Below, piece by piece: positions 13,505 to 19,469 of a stretch of DNA of 19,469 bases (positions within the stretch are counted from its first letter, which is position 1; each line of letters opens with the position of its first letter). Source of the DNA: Tannerella sp. (GTDB lineage: Bacteria; Bacteroidota; Bacteroidia; Bacteroidales; Tannerellaceae); contig JAITBC010000351.1 in the NCBI GenBank assembly GCA_031283785.1, forward strand, positions 1-19,469. The letters are read 5' to 3'. The translations under genes were made by a program, and so were the position numbers. The notes beneath the pieces were generated by a model. It saw nothing but the letters and a program-made list of their open reading frames with translations, had not been told where the DNA came from and searched no databases.

Positions 13505-16438
13505 TTGAAACGGATTTTATATTTTATACTGCTTCTTGTCGGCGCCGGATGTAAAGTAACGCAACAGCCGGCCATTCAGGCCGATTCGATATATGAGTCA
13601 TCAATAACGATGAGTCGGGATGATGTTTTGCATACTCTGCCAAACAACCTTATTATGCCGGAAAAATCGACGCTTTCCGCCGATTCCGCAAATGTAACGG
13701 ACAGTCATGTAATACATGGCAACACTGCCCCTTACGACAGTTTATTGAACGACAGCATCATCGTTCATCCCGACAGACAGGCGATTCCGGCAGGCGATAC
13801 CATACAGGTGGCGGCGGATTCCGTACCTGAGAAAAAAAGACTGCTTGAAGCAACCGTAGATTTCCAGTCAAAGGACTCTATCGTCATGACAGCCGGAAAT
13901 ACCGTCTACATGTATGGCGACGGCGACGTAAAATACCAGAATACCGAGCTTAAAGCCGAATATATACAAATGAAAGTCGACAGCAACCTCCTCTATGCCA
14001 CGCACAGCGTCGATTCGTCGGGAAATGAATTCGGATTCCCCGTATTTACAGAAGGAGAGCAGGAACTTGAGACACGGGAGATGAACTATAACTTCAAAAC
14101 CGGAAAAGCATTCGTCAAATATCTTGTCACACAACAGGGCGAAGGTTTCGTTATCTCCGAACATGCAAAAAAAATGGAAGATAACGTGATAAACCTGGAG
14201 AACGGCAAATATACAACATGCGACCATGAACATCCGCACTTTTATATCAATCTGACAAAAGGTAAAGTCAGGACAGGCAAAGATATCGTAACCGGCCCGG
14301 CATACCTCGTTGTGGAAGACGTGCCTCTTTTTCCACTCGTGCTGCCGTTTGCGTTCTTCCCTTTCACCGATTCGTATTCGTCGGGGATATTAATGCCCAC
14401 GTATGGCGACGAAATGTCAAGGGGATTTTACCTGCGTGATGGAGGATACTATCTTGCGCTAAGCGATTATTTTGACCTTGCCCTTATCGGAGAATTATAT
14501 ACGAAAGGGTCGTGGGGATTATCAGGGCAGACTTCTTATAAAAAACGATACAAATATTCGGGGAAATTCGATCTGGCATACAACGTAACAATAACCGGCG
14601 ATAAGGGAATGGACGATTACAGCAAATCAAGCGCATTTAAAATAAGATGGACTCATTCGCAGGACCCGAAGGCGAATCCATACCGCACGTTCTCATCAAG
14701 CGTCGATTATTCGACAAACAATTTCGACCGGAAGAATCTGGCGTCAATGCACTCGCCTGCATCATCACAAAACAATAAAGGCTCCAGCGTAAGTCTCACA
14801 CAACGATTCCCAAATAAACCGTTCAGCATCTCGGCCACGATGAATATCAACCAGCGCTCGCAGGATTCGTCGGTATCGGTCACACTGCCCGACCTTACGC
14901 TTAACCTCAGCCGCATCTATCCGCTAAAACGTAAAAATGCGATCGGCAAAGAACGCTGGTACGAAAAGATTTCCATGAATTATACCGGATATCTGCGGAA
15001 TAATATCAACACAAAAGACAACCTGCTTTTCAAATCCAGCCTCGTCAAAGACTGGAAAAACGGTATGCAGCATACGATCCCGATCAGCGCCACATACACG
15101 GTGCTGGAGCATGTCAACATATCTCCAAGCATCAACTATTCGGAACGGTGGTACACAAACAAAATAAACCGGGAATACGATAAAGCCTCCGGAAGAATGA
15201 TCCCTTCGGATACGGTATACGGATTCTACCGCCTGTACGAATACAGCGCCTCCGTCTCCGCCTCGACTACGCTGTACGGGGAATTTATACCGATAAAACC
15301 GCTGCAGAAATTTGTCAATAAAATACGCCACCGTATGGAACCGTCGGTCTCCTTCAGTACAAGACCCGACTTCGGCGACCCGAAATACGGATACTATAAT
15401 TATTATACGGTCGGCGACTACACGGCCCCTTCCGTGCCGGGCGGCAAACCGGATGTCGTTTCCGGTTATTATTCACCCTTCGAAGGACAGCTTTTCGGCA
15501 TACCGGGACGCGGCAAGAGCGGCAGCGTATCCTTATCACTGAGTAATAATATTGAAGCTAAAATACCGGATGAAAACGAGCCTTCGGGATTGAGGAAAAT
15601 CAGCCTCGTCGACAATCTTTCGACAAGCATGAACTATAACCTCGCAGCAGATTCACTGCGGTGGAGCGACCTGAATACAAGCCTGCGCCTTAAACTGACA
15701 AAAAGCTACACCCTCAATCTTAACGCCGTATTCGATACGTATACTTATGCCGTTAACGAACGCGGACAACCTTATAAAGTAGACAAACCACGATGGAGCG
15801 TCGGCAAAGGTATCGGACGGCTACGGTCTACCGGGACAAGTTTCTCATATACATTTAATAACGAGACTTTTAAAAAATGGTTCGGAGGAGGAGACGACGG
15901 CGGTGAGAAAAAAAATAAAACCCCGGACGATGATATGATGGAGGAAACCGAAGAAGATGACCCGGACGACCCGTACGCCTCCGACGACGAGATGATGAGG
16001 GAAACGAAAAACCAAAGCCGGCTCAGCAGGAAGAAAAAAACAGAAGGCGAATATGATGAAGACGGATATTACAATGCAACCGTGCCGTGGAGCTTGTCGT
16101 TCAACTATAACCTGTCGTTTTCATATGCGGATTTCAACGTCGACAAACTCGAATACAACCGTAAACTAACACACTCCTTCAGCTTCAACGGAAACCTGCA
16201 GCCGACGAAAAACTGGCGCGTCACGTTCAGCGGCACTTACGACTTCGACAACAACAAAATCGTAGGCGTGAGGTGCAGCATATCACGAAGCATGCACTGT
16301 TTCCAGATGTCGGCAAGTATCATTCCGATGGGGCCGCTCAAATCCTACTCCTTTTCTATCTCGGCAAACTCGTCAATGCTGAAAGACCTGAAATACGACC
16401 AAAGCAGCTCACAGTACAACGGACAATCGTGGTATTAG
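13505..16438 (+). CDS. LptD-like outer-membrane LPS assembly protein
   Basis: The 977-residue exported protein has an N-terminal hydrophobic signal (LYFILLLVGAGC) ending in a cysteine, possibly a non-canonical lipobox. A roughly 90-residue linker follows, then an OstA-like periplasmic domain (about 115-290; NTVYMYGDGDVKYQNTELKA), then a long beta-barrel with alternating aromatic strands. The VPLFPLVLPFAFFP and GILMPTYG segments are typical of LptD. It should insert lipopolysaccharide into the outer membrane with an LptE-type partner, which is not visible here. Residues about 793-853 are an exceptionally acidic, low-complexity insert (for example PDDDMMEETEEDDPDDPYAS), probably an extracellular loop. 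The frame has no ATG start. It begins at TTG 13505, while ATG 13494 is in another frame and hits a stop after four codons. Confidence 0.85.
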   Translation: MKRILYFILLLVGAGCKVTQQPAIQADSIYESSITMSRDDVLHTLPNNLIMPEKSTLSADSANVTDSHVIHGNTAPYDSLLNDSIIVHPDRQAIPAGDTIQVAADSVPEKKRLLEATVDFQSKDSIVMTAGNTVYMYGDGDVKYQNTELKAEYIQMKVDSNLLYATHSVDSSGNEFGFPVFTEGEQELETREMNYNFKTGKAFVKYLVTQQGEGFVISEHAKKMEDNVINLENGKYTTCDHEHPHFYINLTKGKVRTGKDIVTGPAYLVVEDVPLFPLVLPFAFFPFTDSYSSGILMPTYGDEMSRGFYLRDGGYYLALSDYFDLALIGELYTKGSWGLSGQTSYKKRYKYSGKFDLAYNVTITGDKGMDDYSKSSAFKIRWTHSQDPKANPYRTFSSSVDYSTNNFDRKNLASMHSPASSQNNKGSSVSLTQRFPNKPFSISATMNINQRSQDSSVSVTLPDLTLNLSRIYPLKRKNAIGKERWYEKISMNYTGYLRNNINTKDNLLFKSSLVKDWKNGMQHTIPISATYTVLEHVNISPSINYSERWYTNKINREYDKASGRMIPSDTVYGFYRLYEYSASVSASTTLYGEFIPIKPLQKFVNKIRHRMEPSVSFSTRPDFGDPKYGYYNYYTVGDYTAPSVPGGKPDVVSGYYSPFEGQLFGIPGRGKSGSVSLSLSNNIEAKIPDENEPSGLRKISLVDNLSTSMNYNLAADSLRWSDLNTSLRLKLTKSYTLNLNAVFDTYTYAVNERGQPYKVDKPRWSVGKGIGRLRSTGTSFSYTFNNETFKKWFGGGDDGGEKKNKTPDDDMMEETEEDDPDDPYASDDEMMRETKNQSRLSRKKKTEGEYDEDGYYNATVPWSLSFNYNLSFSYADFNVDKLEYNRKLTHSFSFNGNLQPTKNWRVTFSGTYDFDNNKIVGVRCSISRSMHCFQMSASIIPMGPLKSYSFSISANSSMLKDLKYDQSSSQYNGQSWY

Positions 16439-16496
16439 GAAAAAATTAACAGCAAACGCGCGCATGACACGGAAATTATCATCTATATACACATAT

Positions 16497-17558
16497 ATGA
16501 AACGAACAGATACAATTAAAACAGGATTAGCCTCATACGGCATGTCGGGACAGGTGTTTCACGCCCCGTTTATCAGTACGCATCCGCAGTTTGAACTGAC
16601 GGCAATCGTCGAACGCAGTAAAAATCTGTCCGTAAAACGGTATCCAGAAACATGCATTGTCCGCAGCATCGACGAACTGTTAACTGTCGACTGTATAGAA
16701 CTGGTCGTGATAAACACCCCTGATGCCACACATTACGAATACACAAAAAAAGCGCTGGAGGCAGGGAAAAATGTGATCGTCGAAAAACCTTTCACGAAAA
16801 CGACGGCAGAAGGCGATGAACTGATATCTCTGGCAAAAAATCGTGGCCTCATGCTGTGTGTATACCAAAATCGCCGGTGGGACGCCGACTTTCTTACGGT
16901 CAAAGAAATCATTGACAACAATAAATTAGGACGCATCGTAGAATTTGAATCAACATTCGCCCGATACCGCAACTACATACAGGCCGGTAACTGGAAAGAA
17001 TACGACGGCGGTATGACCTTCAATCTCGGTTCGCACCTGATTGACCAGTGTCTCGACCTGTTCGGCATGCCCGAAGCCGTCTTTGCCGATATCGCCGTAT
17101 TAAGAGACGGAGGAGCAGTCGACGACTATTTCGTGATACACCCGCTTCGTTGCCGGAAAGCTCCTGACGTTCGCATCACACTCAAAGCCGGATACCTGAT
17201 GTGCGAACCTGCTCCGCGTTTCGTCGTACACGGCACGAACGGGTCCTATATAAAATACGGCGTCGACAAACAGGAAGGATTACTCAAAAACGGCGCCACC
17301 CCCGACACGCCCGACTGGGGCATGGAAACGGAAGATGAATGGGGTATCATCCATACCGGGACAGATGGCGGCATATCCTTCAAAGGAAGATATCCGAGCA
17401 TGCGCGGCAATTATACGGAGTTTTACGAATCCGTATACCGGCATCTCCGCCACAATACCCCGCTCCCCACCGATGCCGTAAATATCCTGCCGGTAATAAA
17501 GATTATTGAAGCCGCAAAAGAAAGTAGCCTGATGGGAAAAGTCGTTTCGCTATTTTGA
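16497..17558 (+). CDS. Gfo/Idh/MocA-family NAD(P)-dependent oxidoreductase
   Basis: The 353-residue protein begins with a Rossmann motif (TGLASYGMSGQVFHAPF, residues 9-25), has the family signature EKP at 96-98 in NVIVEKPFTKT, and the catalytic-region GSHLIDQCLDLFG near 178-190 (H180, D184). The opening resembles E. coli YdgJ/YhhX, so a sugar or inositol substrate is likely but not specified. I prefer the ATG at 16497 to the in-frame ATG at 16464, because homologues start just before the Rossmann strand. It follows the LptD-like gene by 58 nt with no terminator seen. Confidence 0.92.
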   Translation: MKRTDTIKTGLASYGMSGQVFHAPFISTHPQFELTAIVERSKNLSVKRYPETCIVRSIDELLTVDCIELVVINTPDATHYEYTKKALEAGKNVIVEKPFTKTTAEGDELISLAKNRGLMLCVYQNRRWDADFLTVKEIIDNNKLGRIVEFESTFARYRNYIQAGNWKEYDGGMTFNLGSHLIDQCLDLFGMPEAVFADIAVLRDGGAVDDYFVIHPLRCRKAPDVRITLKAGYLMCEPAPRFVVHGTNGSYIKYGVDKQEGLLKNGATPDTPDWGMETEDEWGIIHTGTDGGISFKGRYPSMRGNYTEFYESVYRHLRHNTPLPTDAVNILPVIKIIEAAKESSLMGKVVSLF

Positions 17559-17936
17559 ATACAACCTGTGGGAGCGGAGGGGTTACCGTTCTTTTTATTA
17601 CCCTCTCTTCCCGCTGCGGAAAACATACCGGATACTAAACGCCAATCCTAAAAAAACCGCCGACAAGCAACATGTCGCGCATATTCGACACCACACACGC
17701 CCTGCTGCGATTGCCTCCCTACCCCACACATTGCAGCTCATCCGATTATAAAATGCTGTAAACAGGCCAGGTTCATTTTTTCAAATTCCGATTTGTGCGC
17801 TGCAAATTTTCGTTTTGCAAAGTTTCCGTTTCAACCGTATAATTTATGTTGTAATATCTGCCGACAGACGGATAGTACATCCGGATAGCAACTGATATAT
17901 TGCTTATGTCTTGCAGATTTCTTGTCCGGGGAAGGG
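17559..17936. other. Gene-free intergenic stretch
   Basis: No coding frame on either strand has recognisable protein features. A weak imperfect hairpin near 17573-17614 (GCGGAGGGGTTACC against ACCCTCTCTTCCCGC) might end transcription of the oxidoreductase gene. A short CGGATAG direct repeat occurs near 17868-17890. I see nothing else, and no known small RNA. Confidence 0.5.
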
Positions 17937-18010
17937 GGTGAATGATGGGATTCGAACCCACGACCCTCGGAACCACAATCCGATGCTCTAACCAGCTGAG
18001 CTACAATCAC
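17937..18010 (-). tRNA. tRNA-His (GTG)
   Basis: The minus-strand cloverleaf has acceptor GTGATTG with CATTCAC (one U-U mismatch at pair 5-68), D-arm GCTC/GAGC, anticodon stem TCGGA/TCCGA with loop TTGTGGT (anticodon GTG), T-stem GTGGG/CCCAT with canonical loop TTCGAAT, and discriminator C73. The base before G1 is an encoded G (18011) that can pair with C73, the G-1 that marks tRNA-His. CCA is not encoded as such (CCC follows). Confidence 0.95.
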
Positions 18011-18068
18011 CATGTAAAAAATATATAAATGTAAATTTATGAAGTCCTCTTTCTGAAAAAAGACGTTG

Positions 18069-18098
18069 CAAAGATAGCGATTTTTTTTATTCCGCAAA
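18069..18098 (-). promoter_or_regulatory. Promoter of tRNA-His
   Basis: On the minus strand TTTG (18095-18098), 18 nt, then TATCTTTG (18069-18076) match the Bacteroidetes -33/-7 consensus. It lies between the folD stop and the tRNA, giving a precursor leader of about 50 nt. Confidence 0.75.
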
Positions 18099-18117
18099 TG
18101 AGTGGCGAAAAATATTT

Positions 18118-19014
18118 CTATTTATAGATTTCTTTTCTCGCTGCAAGCAGCGTATTGCGCATTAATGAAACGATTGTCATCGGGCCTACGCCGCCGGGAA
18201 CAGGCGTGATATAACTGCATTTAGGCGCTACTTCGTGGAATGCGACATCGCCCGTCAGTTTATAACCGCTTTTTGTGACGCTGCTTGGCAGTCGTGTCGT
18301 CCCGACATCAATTACGACGGCTCCGTCTTTTACCATATCGGCCTTCACAAATTCCGGCGTACCTAAAGCAACAATGATAATATCCGCTTTACGGCACATT
18401 TCTTTTAAGTTCTCGGAGCGGCTGTGGCATATTGTTACCGTGCAATCTCCGGGGTATGCCTTTTGCATCATGAGCATTGCGACCGGTTTGCCGACGATGT
18501 TGCTTCTTCCGAGTACTACGCAGTGTTTGCCTTTTGTCTCAATCTCATAATATTTTAACAGTTCGGCGATGCCTGCCGGTGTTGCCGATTTGAAACACGG
18601 CAGGCCGAGCGATAAGCGTCCGACGTTGATGGGATGAAATCCGTCAACATCTTTCCGGTGGTCGATCGCTTCGATTATTTTTTGCGACGAGATATGTTCC
18701 GGCAAAGGCAACTGGACGATAAAACCGTCGATATCATCGTTGTTATTGAGTTCCTCCACTTTGTCAAGAAGTTCTTTTTCCGTAACATCATTTTCGTATC
18801 GTATAAGGCTTGAATTGAAACCAAGTTCTTCGCATGTATGTACTTTATTTGCTACATACGTCTCGCTGCCGCCGTCATGCCCTACCAGTACTGCAGCAAG
18901 ATGGGGGATTTTTCCTCCGCATTTTCTTATTTGTGCCACTTCTTCGGCAATCTCTTTTTTTATTTTTGCAGCTACAGCTTTGCCGTCTATGACTTTAAAT
19001 GGTTGTTCTTCCAT
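18118..19014 (-). CDS. folD: Bifunctional methylenetetrahydrofolate dehydrogenase/cyclohydrolase
   Basis: The 298-residue protein has every FolD landmark: YVANK with catalytic K57, GFIVQLPLP (97-105), KDVDGFHP (121-128), the NADP-binding [16 protein letters not shown] (166-181) and [10 protein letters not shown] near the C-terminus. It interconverts 5,10-methylene-, 5,10-methenyl- and 10-formyl-tetrahydrofolate in the cytoplasm. It starts 24 nt after the ffh stop on the same strand and is probably co-transcribed with it. No riboswitch is visible in the short gap. Confidence 0.96.
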   Translation of the reverse strand: MEEQPFKVIDGKAVAAKIKKEIAEEVAQIRKCGGKIPHLAAVLVGHDGGSETYVANKVHTCEELGFNSSLIRYENDVTEKELLDKVEELNNNDDIDGFIVQLPLPEHISSQKIIEAIDHRKDVDGFHPINVGRLSLGLPCFKSATPAGIAELLKYYEIETKGKHCVVLGRSNIVGKPVAMLMMQKAYPGDCTVTICHSRSENLKEMCRKADIIIVALGTPEFVKADMVKDGAVVIDVGTTRLPSSVTKSGYKLTGDVAFHEVAPKCSYITPVPGGVGPMTIVSLMRNTLLAARKEIYK

Positions 19015-19038
19015 GACGATTATGGGTTAAATTAGTAA

Positions 19039-19469
19039 TTATTTTTTAAACAAAGGCATTTGTTTATTTCCTTTCGATGTCGTTATCATACGCATCATCT
19101 TGCGTGTATCGTCAAACTGTTTGATGAGTTTATTCACATCCTGTACGCTTGTGCCGCTGCCTTTCGCTATCCGTTGGCGGCGTGAGCCGTTCAACATTGC
19201 GGGATTAATACGTTCGCCGGGGGTCATTGAACGGATGATTGCTTCAATACTTTTGAAAGCATTTTCGTCGACGTCGATGTTCTTCATCATTTTACTGACG
19301 CCCGGTATCATTGATGCAAGGTCTTTCAGGGTTCCCATTTTTTTGATTTGCTGAATCTGTCCCATGAAATCATTAAAATCGAACTGGTTCTTCGCCAATT
19401 TCCTTTGTATGCGTTTGGCTTCGTCCTCATCGAATTGTTCCTGTGCGCGTTCGACCAACGATACGATAT
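19039..19469 (-). CDS. ffh: Signal recognition particle protein Ffh, C-terminal part (5' end outside the window)
   Basis: The visible 143 codons run off the right edge. IVSLVERAQ at the edge is the end of the GTPase (G) domain linker. After it comes the methionine-rich M domain: FDFNDFMGQIQQIKKMG, MIPGVSKM, and the RNA-binding SMTPGERINPAMLNGSRRQRIAKGSG region, whose RRQRIAKGSG loop contacts 4.5S RNA. The tail is short (NKQMPLFKK). Ffh binds signal sequences at the ribosome and delivers them to FtsY. The frame is open through the window edge, so the TTG at 19458 is not a start. Confidence 0.96.
   Translation of the reverse strand, partial: IVSLVERAQEQFDEDEAKRIQRKLAKNQFDFNDFMGQIQQIKKMGTLKDLASMIPGVSKMMKNIDVDENAFKSIEAIIRSMTPGERINPAMLNGSRRQRIAKGSGTSVQDVNKLIKQFDDTRKMMRMITTSKGNKQMPLFKK

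Noticed and set aside
16464..16496. Eleven-residue N-terminal extension of the oxidoreductase
   Set aside because: An ATG at 16497 lies at the normal distance before the Rossmann motif, and the extension has no conserved feature.
17831..18097. Minus-strand open frames across the tRNA-His region
   Set aside because: They contain the complete tRNA gene and its promoter and have no protein-family features.
1..19469. CRISPR array, transposon or insertion sequence
   Set aside because: No regularly spaced repeats, no transposase, and no terminal inverted repeats with target duplication were found; the only inverted repeats are the in-frame pairs of the specificity switch.

Overview
The window looks like a piece of a Bacteroidetes (probably Bacteroidales) chromosome. 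The evidence is a Bacteroides-type arginine cluster with an ArgR repressor, an LptD-like outer-membrane protein, a DUF4494-like gene beside a YggS-like gene, and promoters of the Bacteroidetes primary-sigma type (TTTG, 18-19 nt, TAnnTTTG) in front of both tRNA genes. No rRNA, CRISPR array or transposase is visible.

Region 1 (1-6500) reads as an accessory, visibly AT-richer defence island. It holds the C-terminal part of a SNF2/RapA-like helicase, then an 1180-residue Eco57I-type adenine DNA methyltransferase 7 nt downstream. A second, silent copy of the methyltransferase's C-terminal target-recognition domain follows in inverted orientation, and then a small serine recombinase (DNA invertase). 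The expressed and silent cassettes carry two pairs of perfect inverted repeats, 17 bp (4809-4825 / 5725-5741) and 30 bp (4856-4885 / 5647-5676), all in the same codon phase. Inversion of about 0.8-0.9 kb would swap the C-terminal recognition segment in frame. This is the main discovery candidate: a phase-variable, specificity-switching helicase/methyltransferase restriction-modification-like system. The island stops at the 3' side of a tRNA-Met(CAT) gene, a typical integration point, and a tandem 11-bp repeat lies in the gap.

Region 2 (6500-11345) is arginine biosynthesis on the minus strand: argR, a GNAT acyltransferase, argG, argC and an argD-type aminotransferase. argG and argC overlap by ATGA. 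A full match to the classical ARG-box consensus sits directly before the argR start, just downstream of a -7 element, which suggests autoregulation. The GNAT gene is a candidate for the first acylation step; Bacteroides are known to use N-succinylated arginine intermediates.

Region 3 (11400-17560) is on the plus strand: a DUF4494-like gene, a YggS-like PLP protein, an HD-domain hydrolase, an LptD-like protein with a very acidic insert and no in-frame ATG start, and a Gfo/Idh/MocA oxidoreductase.

Region 4 (17560-19469) has a 378-bp gene-free stretch, tRNA-His(GTG) with its own promoter, folD, and the C-terminal M domain of ffh running off the window end. The last three are on the minus strand.
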